The notes beneath the pieces are model-generated. The model was not told the origin of the DNA, ran no database searches, and saw only the letters and a list, made by a program, of their open reading frames with translations. The position numbers and the translations under genes were made by a program. A stretch of DNA of 64,000 nucleotides from Ruminococcus bromii (GTDB lineage Bacteria > Bacillota > Clostridia > Oscillospirales > Acutalibacteraceae). Every line of letters starts with the position of its first letter. Within the stretch, counting starts at the first letter, position 1. The stretch spans positions 40,010 to 104,009 of the forward strand of contig NZ_NNBY01000034.1 in NCBI RefSeq assembly GCF_002834235.1, given 5' to 3'. Shown here piece by piece: positions 32,978 through 41,058 of the stretch.

Positions 32978-35392
32978 ATGACAAGAATAAAGAAGCTGTG
33001 CGCACTTGTTCTTGCTGTGATGATGGTTGTAACCGCAGGAGTAATTTCTGTAAATGCAGCTCAGAGTTCCGACTCTGACGCTGTATCTGCGGATACAACA
33101 GAAACAGGCATCACAATTCATGTAAGAATGAGTGACGGTACACAGCCATATGTATATTTGTGGAACTCGCTCCCCACAAACAGCGCCATGTCAAAGTCTT
33201 ACCCCGGTGAGAAAATGACAAAGGGTGACAAGTGGTATAACTACCATGTAGCAGATGTTACAAAGGTAAATGCCATTGTTACAGACGCTGACGGCAAGCA
33301 GTATTCTTCGGAGAAAAAACTTGAATCTGCTGCAAGCGCAGACTGGTACTGTGAAAACGGTAAATGGTCAAAATACAACCCTGACGAGCCGGATCCGGTT
33401 GGCAGCGTTGATATGCGTGAAGAAACAATCTACTTTGTTATGACAACACGTTTCTATAACGGCGATACAGGTAACGATGTTCATTGCTGGGATGACGGCT
33501 CAGCCGGCAACGGTGATGACGACCCTGCATGGCGTGGTGACTTTAAAGGTCTCGGTGAAAAGCTCGACTACATCAAGGCTCTCGGTTTCAGCGCAATCTG
33601 GGTAACACCTGTTGTTACAAACGGATCAGGCTATGACTACCACGGCTATCATGCTATGGATTTGTCAACAGTTGATGCCCGTTATGAAAGCTCAGACTAC
33701 ACATACGAGGATCTTATTCACGATGCTCACCAGAAGGGCATGAAGATTATTCAGGACGTAGTTCTTCAGCACACAGGTAACTTTGGTGAAGCATACTTCT
33801 GTAATCTTTTCACAAAGGATACAACTAAAGACCTTGGCAACCTTCAGGAGTCATTGATTCCTACACAGTATCTTCTTGATACATACGGCCTTAAGTCACC
33901 TGAGGAATACTGGGCTCAGAAGCCGGGTGTTCAGTATCAGCAGAGACTTAACCTTATGAAGAATGTTACTTACTCAGGCGACAACGGTAACTCAACCGGT
34001 CCTCAGCCTGCAGCTCAGGACTTCTCTATGAATAAGATTTCACAGAGTGATACTTACAACCCGAACAACTACTATCATACAGGCTATTTCCAGAGTCCTA
34101 ACTATGATGACTGGACAACAAAGTTCAGCCAGATTGCAGGCGACTGCGTTGACCTTAACACAGAGAACCCTGCAGTTGCAGAATATGTTGTAGATTCATA
34201 TTCAAAGTATATGGATATGGGCGTTGACGGCTTCCGTGTTGATACCGTTCGTCACATTCCGAGAGTATCTCTCAACATTATGTTCAATGATCAGCTTATG
34301 GACGCTGCTAAGGCAGCAGGCAAGCCTAACTTCTATATGTTCGGCGAAATCTGCACAAGATACACATCAGTTTGGTATCGTGGCCATGCCGAGGAGTCAA
34401 CTCCTTACTACACATGGAAAGAGTCTAACTCTAAGTGGGCAGACAGCTGGAACTGGGGCACATCAGCTTCAGACATCAACGACAACATGAACCTCGTTCT
34501 TCAGCATTATCTTGAAGAAGATAATTACAACGGTGATATGGATTCTACACAGCCAAAGAGCGACAACGCTTACCTTGACGGTATTACATATCACGGTTCC
34601 GACCGTTCTATGGCATCAGGCATGGATGCAATTGACTTCCAGATGCACAGAATGTTCGGTAGCGCTAAGAACGCTTATAACTTCGCTGTTAACAACGACC
34701 AGTATTACAATGATGCAACATACAGCGTAATGTATGTTGATTCACACGACTATGCTCCTGAACAGCCGGATGAAACAACTCGTTTCACAGGCGGTACACA
34801 GACATGGGCAGAGAATATGGATCTTATGTTCACATTCCGTGGTATTCCTTGCGTATACTATGGTTCAGAAGTTGAGTTCAAGAAGGGTGAGCTTATTGAT
34901 AAGGGTACACTTATTTCTCTTGAAAACTCAGGTCGTGCATACTTCGGTGATTATCTTGAGGGTACTGTAAACGCTACTGACTTCAGTGAGTACACAGCAT
35001 CAGGCACTGTTGCTGACACTCTTGCAAGCCCGCTCAGTAAGCACCTTTCAAAGGTTAATGCTATTCGTCGTGCTATCCCCGCTCTCCAGAAGGGACAGTA
35101 CACAGCATCAAGCACATATGTTACAGGTGGCGATATGTCTTATGTTCGCCGTTATACTGACGACAACACAGACAGCCTTGCACTCGTTTCAATTTCTTCA
35201 GGTGCAACATTCAAGAACATTCCTAACGGCAAGTATGTTGACGCTGTTACAGGTGATGTTAAGTATGTTACTGACGGTACACTTACAGTTCCGGAACTTG
35301 CTAAGGCTAACATGAGAGTTTATGTATGCTGCGCAAGCGGATTTACAGGTATCGACGGTCAGATCGGCGGAGATTCTGCTTACGCTAAATAA
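32978..35392 (+). CDS. Secreted GH13 alpha-amylase with N-terminal CBM26-like module
   Basis: An 804-residue exported enzyme with a signal peptide (about 1-27). A CBM26-like module follows (about 42-128; YVYLWNS, SYPGEKMTKGDKWYNY), then the GH13 (α/β)8 domain. The catalytic triad is Asp422 (GVDGFRVDTVRH), Glu457 (FYMFGEICTR) and Asp591 (YVDSHDYAP). Region I reads DVVLQHTGN instead of the usual DxVxNH, so the Asn is Gln-substituted. A C-terminal β-domain ends the protein; no dockerin or anchor is present. It cleaves α-1,4-glucan. It is probably co-transcribed with the dockerin protein upstream. Confidence 0.92.
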   Translation: MTRIKKLCALVLAVMMVVTAGVISVNAAQSSDSDAVSADTTETGITIHVRMSDGTQPYVYLWNSLPTNSAMSKSYPGEKMTKGDKWYNYHVADVTKVNAIVTDADGKQYSSEKKLESAASADWYCENGKWSKYNPDEPDPVGSVDMREETIYFVMTTRFYNGDTGNDVHCWDDGSAGNGDDDPAWRGDFKGLGEKLDYIKALGFSAIWVTPVVTNGSGYDYHGYHAMDLSTVDARYESSDYTYEDLIHDAHQKGMKIIQDVVLQHTGNFGEAYFCNLFTKDTTKDLGNLQESLIPTQYLLDTYGLKSPEEYWAQKPGVQYQQRLNLMKNVTYSGDNGNSTGPQPAAQDFSMNKISQSDTYNPNNYYHTGYFQSPNYDDWTTKFSQIAGDCVDLNTENPAVAEYVVDSYSKYMDMGVDGFRVDTVRHIPRVSLNIMFNDQLMDAAKAAGKPNFYMFGEICTRYTSVWYRGHAEESTPYYTWKESNSKWADSWNWGTSASDINDNMNLVLQHYLEEDNYNGDMDSTQPKSDNAYLDGITYHGSDRSMASGMDAIDFQMHRMFGSAKNAYNFAVNNDQYYNDATYSVMYVDSHDYAPEQPDETTRFTGGTQTWAENMDLMFTFRGIPCVYYGSEVEFKKGELIDKGTLISLENSGRAYFGDYLEGTVNATDFSEYTASGTVADTLASPLSKHLSKVNAIRRAIPALQKGQYTASSTYVTGGDMSYVRRYTDDNTDSLALVSISSGATFKNIPNGKYVDAVTGDVKYVTDGTLTVPELAKANMRVYVCCASGFTGIDGQIGGDSAYAK

Positions 35393-35444
35393 TGCGGAAT
35401 ATTCCACACTCAACACGATTCTGATTCTGTAATCAAAATTAATT

Positions 35445-35480
35445 ACGGCACTCCGAGTAAAATCGGGGTGCCGTTTTTTG
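35445..35480 (+). terminator. Terminator after the amylase gene
   Basis: CGGCACTCCGA and TCGGGGTGCCG (one wobble) form an 11-pair stem followed by a six-T run. Bases 35481-35640 hold nothing recognisable. Confidence 0.85.
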
Positions 35481-35640
35481 TTATTTTATTTCTTCGTAAT
35501 ATTTTAAAAAATATGCTTATAATAAAAGTGTATCCGAAGTGTTATGTCAGCTTAAAAATGCTTGACAAAAAATCTTTTGAACGAAAATACAAATATTCCA
35601 CGCTTAAATATTTCCATGATATTCTCGGTATAGAATAAGA

Positions 35641-35683
35641 ATCGGGTAGCAGAAGTTTACATTCAGTAAATCTGTTACCCGAT
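35641..35683. terminator. Long hairpin between the amylase and GNAT genes
   Basis: ATCGGGTAGCAGA and TCTGTTACCCGAT pair with one wobble, and a second stem (GTTTAC/GTAAAT-like) lies inside. It is 20 bases beyond the GNAT stop on the minus strand. T tracts are weak on both sides, so it may be a bidirectional terminator. Confidence 0.55.
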
Positions 35684-35703
35684 TGTTCTCTTATATTTTT
35701 TTG

Positions 35704-36171
35704 TTATAATCGGCACTCAAAAATTTCGTTGGTGTCGGAAAACCCATGAGATTTATACCATTCTGCCGAATTTTCGCTTGGCCATGCAAAGACAAGTTCG
35801 CAGTTGATTGACGAAAGGTAGTTCTTTACATAATCGAGCAGTCGAGTGCCGATGCCCTTGCCACGATATTCTTCAAGCGTGAACACCTTTGTGAGATACG
35901 CAATAAATTCACGCTTTGCATTCGGGGTGGGAATTGTCGGAATAAGATATACAAACATTGCCGAAAGAATTTTCGCATTCTCATCTTCCGCAACGAAGAT
36001 TTTATATTCCTTGTTTGTGTATAAAAAGGCAACGAACTCCTCGATAAATACCGATTTTGTTACACCGTCGGTGTTGTGTTCACCGTAAGTTTCGTCGTCC
36101 TCAACAGCATGGGTCCATCTCATTTCCGCAAGCTGAACGAAATCTCTGTCCTGAACCTCTCTTATTACCAT
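35704..36171 (-). CDS. GNAT family N-acetyltransferase
   Basis: A 155-residue single-domain acetyltransferase. It has the acetyl-CoA binding signature LEEYRGKGIGTRLLDYVKNYL (motif A, Q/RxxGxG/A) and a C-terminal WYKSHGFSDTNEIFEC motif. The substrate cannot be told. The gene stands alone. Between it and the HTH_36 gene (36172-36391) I see nothing but AT-rich sequence. Confidence 0.85.
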   Translation of the reverse strand: MVIREVQDRDFVQLAEMRWTHAVEDDETYGEHNTDGVTKSVFIEEFVAFLYTNKEYKIFVAEDENAKILSAMFVYLIPTIPTPNAKREFIAYLTKVFTLEEYRGKGIGTRLLDYVKNYLSSINCELVFAWPSENSAEWYKSHGFSDTNEIFECRL

Positions 36172-36391
36172 GCTATCACCTCATCAAATTATTTTCAACT
36201 TAAGTATAACACAAATTTCTGCGATTACAAGGATGCAATTCGTCAGTATTCGCTCTCGATTCCACTCATCGCAGTTATTCATTTGGTATTGTTCATTGGG
36301 TATTTTTCTCTTAGTCTTTTTCTATGGGTATTATTAGAGTGCAAATCGTGAGGGGGAGTGGTGCAGGAGATGCAGGGGGGTGGTGCAGAAT

Positions 36392-36766
36392 TTACAGAGG
36401 AGTACTGCATTGCGTGCAAGGGGCAGGTGCATTATTTGCGTAGTGTTCAACGAGGTTGTCGCGGCAAAATCCGATATCGTAAAAGTCTGAGTTTAGAGAA
36501 AATATATAGGGAGCAGGCTGAATTTTGCCGAATTTTCCGACCGCAAAACCGCCCGATTTTGAAATTATGTTTCGTTCGCAAAGATTGTTTACGCACTTTC
36601 TTGCCGTGTTTTCGGAAATTGAACAGGCATTTGCAATGGTCATTATTGACGGGTAGCAGGTTTTTGTTTTGTCACAGCACTTCAATATGTAGCACAAAAC
36701 CGAAAATTCGTGAGGTTTTAGGTTGAGGTCAAACACCTCGTTTGGAACCATAAAAAAGTTAGTCAT
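36392..36766 (-). CDS. HTH_36-type winged helix DNA-binding protein, phage-like
   Basis: A 124-residue protein starting six bases after GGAGGCG. The sequence VPNEVFDLNLKPHEFSVLCYIL, then YPSIMTIANACSISENTARKCVNNLCERNII, is the helix-turn-helix typical of HTH_36, a family common in phage and plasmid replication or regulatory proteins. The C-terminal 45 residues are unstructured and Cys/Pro-containing. Its promoter carries the same inverted-repeat motif as the phage structural operon and the tail-fibre gene. It may therefore be the regulator of that set or one of its members. Confidence 0.7.
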   Translation of the reverse strand: MTNFFMVPNEVFDLNLKPHEFSVLCYILKCCDKTKTCYPSIMTIANACSISENTARKCVNNLCERNIISKSGGFAVGKFGKIQPAPYIFSLNSDFYDIGFCRDNLVEHYANNAPAPCTQCSTPL

Positions 36767-36799
36767 AAAATCGCCTCCGCTTATAAGCTCAAAAGGCGA

Positions 36800-36826
36800 A
36801 AAAATGTATATTTTAATGCAATTTTT
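36800..36826 (-). promoter_or_regulatory. Shared inverted-repeat operator, copy 2 (HTH_36 gene)
   Basis: In gene direction: TTGCAT (36821-36816), six bases, ATACAT (36809-36804), followed by a T run and CG as in copy 1. It lies 37 bases before the start codon, nearly the same spacing as in the fibre operon. Confidence 0.6.
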
Positions 36827-36894
36827 GAAAAATTTAACAGAGTTTTTTTATACGGCAAATAATAAAGATAATTTTAGTTACTGTTTTCACAATT

Positions 36895-37122
36895 CAGTAT
36901 GTGATCCGATGAACACTTGCAAGTAACGGTACAGATTTTATGGTGAATTAAATTATATAAATGTTGGAAATTTACCGCTACATTAGAATACACAATTTTC
37001 ATCACATCATAACATACACATAAAACAAATAATTTCATCAAGGCGGGCGTCCAATGAACGCCCCTACGGCTTGTTTTATGTTTGCACATAAAACAAAGGG
37101 CGAACACGGTTCGCCGCTACAT
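36895..37122. mobile_element. Decayed MITE-like element related to copies A and A'
   Basis: CTTGCAAGTAACGGTACAGA corresponds to the TGCAAGTAATGGTACAAA of copy A'. A hairpin GGGCGTCCAATGAACGCCCC and a terminal GGCGAACACGGTTCGCC plus GCTAC (37099-37120) follow. Much of the centre has diverged. No coding frame is convincing. Confidence 0.5.
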
Positions 37123-37145
37123 TGAATGGTGCAGACGGTGACAAT

Positions 37146-37309
37146 GTTACGCTCGGGCATAATATGTTTTGCATTACAGAAACTATCTTCACGAACAGAG
37201 AGCGAGGCACTCGTATGCATAGGGCAATATTTAGCACAAAGCAAGTCTCGGGAGTTGTAGTTTTTGCTATATCAGACTGTCTACACGAACGGGGTGCGAG
37301 GCACTCGCA
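37146..37309 (+). repeat. CTCGGGCATAATATG repeat and two TGCGAGGCACTCG-type hairpins
   Basis: ACGCTCGGGCATAATATG...ATCTTCACGAAC (37146-37196) is followed by AGCGAGGCACTCGT. Later, ACTGTCTACACGAACGGGG and the hairpin TGCGAG-GCA-CTCGCA (37295-37309) appear. Parts match the nfnA leader at 19138-19206. The region leads into the ftrB transcription unit. Confidence 0.5.
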
Positions 37310-37395
37310 TGCTTGACAATTTTAGGGTTGCGATATATAGTATAGTCAAGGGAAGAGATTAACGGCAAACGCCGTAAAAATTGTGGGGTGAGCAG

Positions 37396-37596
37396 ATGAA
37401 AATAACACTTAATCCCGACAAAGAAACAGTAAAGACAGTTAAAGAGGGCTTGAAGAGGACAGGTGGTTACTGCCCGTGCAGAATTCAGCGTACAGAGGAA
37501 TACAAGTGTATGTGCAAGGAATTCAAGGAGCAAATTGCCGATCCTGATTTTGAGGGCTTTTGTCATTGTATGCTTTACTACAAATCTAAAGATTAA
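37396..37596 (+). CDS. ftrB: Ferredoxin:thioredoxin reductase catalytic subunit-like protein
   Basis: The ATG at 37396 follows GGGGTGA and gives 66 residues. The cysteine pattern of the FTR catalytic β-subunit is complete: CPC, then CMC, then CHC, in the context GYCPCRIQRTEEYKCMCKEF and FEGFCHCMLYYK. These cysteines bind a [4Fe-4S] cluster and form the redox-active disulfide that passes ferredoxin electrons to thioredoxin. trxA is 23 bases downstream, so the two form a small ferredoxin-linked thiol-reduction unit. No variable (FtrA-type) subunit is present, as in other anaerobes. Confidence 0.88.
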   Translation: MKITLNPDKETVKTVKEGLKRTGGYCPCRIQRTEEYKCMCKEFKEQIADPDFEGFCHCMLYYKSKD

Positions 37597-37619
37597 AATA
37601 ACCGAACAGGAGGATTGTT

Positions 37620-37928
37620 ATGGAAATAGAGCTTTACAAAGAAACTTTTGAGCAGGAGGTTTTGCAGTCGGATATTCCCGTGCTTGTAGACTTTTGGGCA
37701 ACATGGTGCGGTCCGTGTAAGATGATTGCACCGATTGTGAAAGAAATCGCTGACGAATATGACGGCAAAATTCTTGTCGGCAAGGTTAATGTTGACGAAG
37801 AACCCGACCTTACAATGCAGTATAATGTGTCGAGTATTCCGACTCTTATGGTGTTCAAAAACGGTCAGCTTGTCAACAAGGCAGTAGGCTATCGTGAAAA
37901 GGACGAAATCCTTAAAATGCTCAAGTAA
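37620..37928 (+). CDS. trxA: Thioredoxin
   Basis: A 102-residue single-domain thioredoxin with the active site [11 protein letters not shown], the cis-proline motif [12 protein letters not shown] and the usual C-terminal helix. AGGAGG precedes the ATG. Its position after ftrB suggests it is reduced by ferredoxin rather than by NADPH-thioredoxin reductase. A perfect 14-pair terminator follows. Confidence 0.96.
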   Translation: MEIELYKETFEQEVLQSDIPVLVDFWATWCGPCKMIAPIVKEIADEYDGKILVGKVNVDEEPDLTMQYNVSSIPTLMVFKNGQLVNKAVGYREKDEILKMLK

Positions 37929-37945
37929 ATATACCGATTATAACA

Positions 37946-37986
37946 CAAAACCGTGTGTACAGAAAAAGTACACACGGTTTTTTTAT
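37946..37986 (+). terminator. Terminator after trxA
   Basis: AAAACCGTGTGTAC and GTACACACGGTTTT form a perfect 14-pair stem with a seven-base loop and a T tract. It insulates the ftrB-trxA unit from the phage operon. Confidence 0.9.
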
Positions 37987-38087
37987 TATCTGATTTGGAA
38001 AAGACGGTTTTTTTTGAGGGGGATCAGGCGGATATCTTTGACTATTGATTTTTGGTTGTGACTAATTATTTTTAAAAATATTTTTGT

Positions 38088-38111
38088 AAATTGCATTAAA
38101 GTATGCAATTT
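38088..38111 (+). promoter_or_regulatory. Shared inverted-repeat operator, copy 3 (phage structural operon)
   Basis: AAATTGCAT-N6-ATGCAATTT is a perfect nine-base inverted repeat, the best copy of the motif. It lies about 70 bases before terS. The same TTGCAT-N6-ATRCAW core occurs before the HTH_36 and tail-fibre genes. No ordinary -35/-10 pair is visible at a fixed place around the three copies. Confidence 0.65.
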
Positions 38112-38178
38112 TTTTAAATTTTGCAGGTATAAGTGAGGGGCGTTGATAAAGCCTCTCGAAAAACGGAGGTGACGAGAT

Positions 38179-38658
38179 ATCAGAAAATTGACAGGTAGAG
38201 AAAAGAAGTTTTGCAGTTTATTTCTCGGTTCGGGAAATTCCGAGCTTGCCGCAGAGAAGGCAGGCTACACGGGGGATTGTGAGCAGAAGGGGGAAGAGCT
38301 TATCTGCCGTCCCGAAATTTCAGCCGAGCTTGAACGGCTGTCACGGCTAAGAGAAAAATCCCTTGCCAACATGGCGGCGGCAGGGTATCAGCGGTTGGCT
38401 TTCGGGAGCATTTGCGATGCAATTTCTTTGCTTTACAAAAGTGATCCGAGCAAGGAGGATCTTGAAGGCATGGACCTGTTCCTTGTGTCGGAGATTAAAA
38501 GACCGAAGGACGGTTCAATGGAAATCAAGTTTTTTGACAGGCTAAAGGCACTTGAAAAACTCGGTGCAGGCGGTGAGCATGAAACAGGCGCAAAACAGCT
38601 TTTTGACGCCATTTCAAACAGCGCAAGGGCGGTGAATGACAAGGAAAATGGAAATTAA
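38179..38658 (+). CDS. Phage terminase small subunit, apparent ATC start
   Basis: A 159-residue protein. Translation from 38179 gives xRKLTGREKKFCSLFLGSGN, the conserved opening of Terminase_2-type small subunits, and CGGAGGTG lies eight bases upstream. The codon there is ATC, not ATG, and an in-frame TGA lies at 38170. The nearest ordinary start, TTG 38188, would be 18 bases from the ribosome binding site and would cut off RKL. The N-terminal helix-turn-helix (AAEKAGYTGDCEQKGEELICRP) would bind packaging sites on DNA. It overlaps the large subunit gene by 23 bases. Confidence 0.75.
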   Translation: MRKLTGREKKFCSLFLGSGNSELAAEKAGYTGDCEQKGEELICRPEISAELERLSRLREKSLANMAAAGYQRLAFGSICDAISLLYKSDPSKEDLEGMDLFLVSEIKRPKDGSMEIKFFDRLKALEKLGAGGEHETGAKQLFDAISNSARAVNDKENGN

Positions 38659-39907
38659 AGCTTTTTCTAAAAAACAGCTTACCGTGCTTTCGTGGTGGAA
38701 CAGGGAGTCGGCTTTTCGTGACAGGGACGCAATTATCTGTGACGGTGCTGTGCGCAGCGGAAAGACTTTTTGTATGTCGCTGTCGTTCATTTTGTGGAGC
38801 TTTTACGATTTTGCAAATTCGGACTTTGCACTTTGCGGAAAGACAATCCGTTCTTTAAGGCGAAATATGATTACGCCCGTGATTCCGATTTTGAAATCAC
38901 TCGGTTTTAAGTGTGAAGAAAAGCTGTCGCAGAATATTCTGACCGTGAGCATTAACGGAGTGATGAACAGGTTTTATCTTTTCGGAGGCAAGGACGAGTC
39001 ATCCGCATCACTCATTCAGGGCATGACGCTTTCGGGTGTGCTTTTTGACGAGGTTGCGTTGATGCCGAGGTCGTTCGTTGAACAGGCATTGGCGAGATGT
39101 TCCGTGTCGGGTTCAAGATTTTGGTTTAATTGCAATCCCGAATTTCCTGAGCATTGGTTCTACCGTGAGTGGATTAAAAAGTGCGGTGACAAAAATGCGT
39201 TGTATCTGCACTTTACAATGCAGGACAATCCGTCTTTGAAGCCCGAGGTTATCAAGCGGTATGAAAGTCTGTATTCGGGTGTGTTTTACGAGAGGTTCGT
39301 AAAAGGCAGATGGGTAGCCGTTTTCGGTGCGGTTTATCCGTTTATGGACAATGAAAGGATGTACTGCGATATTCCGTCAGACATTGAAAGCTGGGCGGTA
39401 TCGTGCGATTACGGTACTGTAAATCCCGCATCATTCGGTTTGTGGGGCAGAAAAAACGGTGTGTGGTACAGGGTTGACGAATACTACTTCAACTCACGCA
39501 CTCAGGGCTTTCAAAAGACCGACGAGGAGCATTATGACGGACTTGAAAAGCTGATTGACGGGCGGAAAATCGAATGTGTGATTGTCGATCCGTCTGCCGC
39601 AAGCTTTATTGAGGTTATAAGGAGACACGGAAAATACACGGTTGTGTCGGCTGAAAACAATGTTATCAACGGCATAAGACAGACTTCGCAGGCTTTGAAG
39701 GACAGAAAAATCAGAATCTGCAAAAATTGCAGAGCCGCAAGACGGGAATTTTCGCTTTACCGTTGGGACGGCTCGGGGCGCAGTGATGCACCTGTTAAGG
39801 AAAACGATCATGCAATGGACGACATAAGATATTTTGTCGCTACGAAAATTTACGGTTGTGACGGATTCTTTGCCGTTGCAACCAAAAGACAGGAGGAAAC
39901 AGCTTGA
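38636..39907 (+). CDS. Phage terminase large subunit, PBSX type
   Basis: A 423-residue packaging motor. The ATPase domain has Walker A DGAVRSGKTF and Walker B GVLFDEVALMP. The C-terminal RNase H-like nuclease has SCDYGTVNPASFGLWG, VIVDPSAASF and the acidic AMDDIRYFV. Both active sites look intact, so it should be able to cut and package DNA. A four-base TTGA overlap couples it to the portal gene. Confidence 0.92.
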   Translation: MTRKMEIKAFSKKQLTVLSWWNRESAFRDRDAIICDGAVRSGKTFCMSLSFILWSFYDFANSDFALCGKTIRSLRRNMITPVIPILKSLGFKCEEKLSQNILTVSINGVMNRFYLFGGKDESSASLIQGMTLSGVLFDEVALMPRSFVEQALARCSVSGSRFWFNCNPEFPEHWFYREWIKKCGDKNALYLHFTMQDNPSLKPEVIKRYESLYSGVFYERFVKGRWVAVFGAVYPFMDNERMYCDIPSDIESWAVSCDYGTVNPASFGLWGRKNGVWYRVDEYYFNSRTQGFQKTDEEHYDGLEKLIDGRKIECVIVDPSAASFIEVIRRHGKYTVVSAENNVINGIRQTSQALKDRKIRICKNCRAARREFSLYRWDGSGRSDAPVKENDHAMDDIRYFVATKIYGCDGFFAVATKRQEETA

Positions 39908-41058
39908 GGCTTGGCAGAAAAAATAAAAAGACCGAGAGCATAAAGACGGTGCAGACCGTTTTGAGAGAAACGAGAAATAATTCGCCGATTTTCTCACGAT
40001 TTGCCGTTCAGACGAGAACGGAAAGGCAACTGTACACAACTTTGCGTGAGTCTGTGCCGATTATTGATGCGGCACTCTGCAAAATTATCAGACTTATCGG
40101 CGGATTCAAAATTGTGACTTCATCGGCTGAAAGTCAGAAGATTGCCGACAGCTTTGTTAAAAATGTCCGCACAAACGGTGAAATGATGGGACTTGAAAGT
40201 TTTGTACTTTGCTATCTTGATTCGCTTCTCACCTACGGACAGGCGGTCGGTGAGATTGTTCCCGATAGTGACGGAAACGGAATTTGTGCATTGTACAACG
40301 CAAGCCTTGACGATGTTGAAATCAGAGCGGATTCTTCTCCGCTGAAGCTTGCGGTTTACACACTCGGCAACGGTACAGCCGAAGAACCTAAGCATCCGGA
40401 AAGGATTTTTGCAACACTGCTTAATCCAAAGCCGGGTACTGTGTGCGGTACTTCCATACTCAGCGGTCTGCCGTTTGTCAGCTCAATACTTTTGAGGATT
40501 TTTGAGTCGGTAAAAACAAACTGGGAGAGGGTTGGCGATATCCGTTTTGCGGTTACTCTCAATCCCGATTCAAACGGTTCGGCTGTGAGCAGAGAAAATG
40601 CACAGGCGGTTGCCGATGAGTGGAAAAAGGCGATGAGAAGCGACAGCGTGTGTGATTTTGTGTCGGTCGGCGATGTCAGCATTAAGGTTATCGGTGCTGA
40701 AAGTGATATGCCCGACTGCGACATTCCCGTAAGGCATATTCTTGAGCAGATTATCGCAAAGCTTGGTATTCCGCCGTTTTTGCTCGGCATTTCGTGGTCG
40801 AGTACGGAGAGAATGAGCGAACAGCAGGCGGATATCCTCACAAGCGAGCTTGCTTACTACCGCACAGTGCTTGAACCCGTGATTACAAAAATTGTGTCGG
40901 CTCATCTTAAAATGTGCGGTTATAACGACAGCTTTAAGATTGAGTGGGACAAGATTAATCTTCAGGATGCGGTTGAGCTTTCTCAGGCAAGACTTAACAA
41001 TGCAAATGCGATGAACATTGAAAGACAGATTGGAGCGGAGGTGCAGAATGAAGGATAA
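39904..41058 (+). CDS. Phage portal protein
   Basis: A 384-residue protein with a TTG start inside the terminase stop. The sequence RESVPIIDAALCKIIRLIGGF, the GLESFVLCYLDSLLTYGQAVGEIV core and the late IIAKLGIPPFLLGISWSSTERMSEQQADIL are characteristic of SPP1/HK97-type portals. It would form the dodecameric ring through which DNA enters the capsid. It is shorter than many portals (often over 450 residues). The next gene starts within its last four codons. Confidence 0.88.
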   Translation: MRLGRKNKKTESIKTVQTVLRETRNNSPIFSRFAVQTRTERQLYTTLRESVPIIDAALCKIIRLIGGFKIVTSSAESQKIADSFVKNVRTNGEMMGLESFVLCYLDSLLTYGQAVGEIVPDSDGNGICALYNASLDDVEIRADSSPLKLAVYTLGNGTAEEPKHPERIFATLLNPKPGTVCGTSILSGLPFVSSILLRIFESVKTNWERVGDIRFAVTLNPDSNGSAVSRENAQAVADEWKKAMRSDSVCDFVSVGDVSIKVIGAESDMPDCDIPVRHILEQIIAKLGIPPFLLGISWSSTERMSEQQADILTSELAYYRTVLEPVITKIVSAHLKMCGYNDSFKIEWDKINLQDAVELSQARLNNANAMNIERQIGAEVQNEG

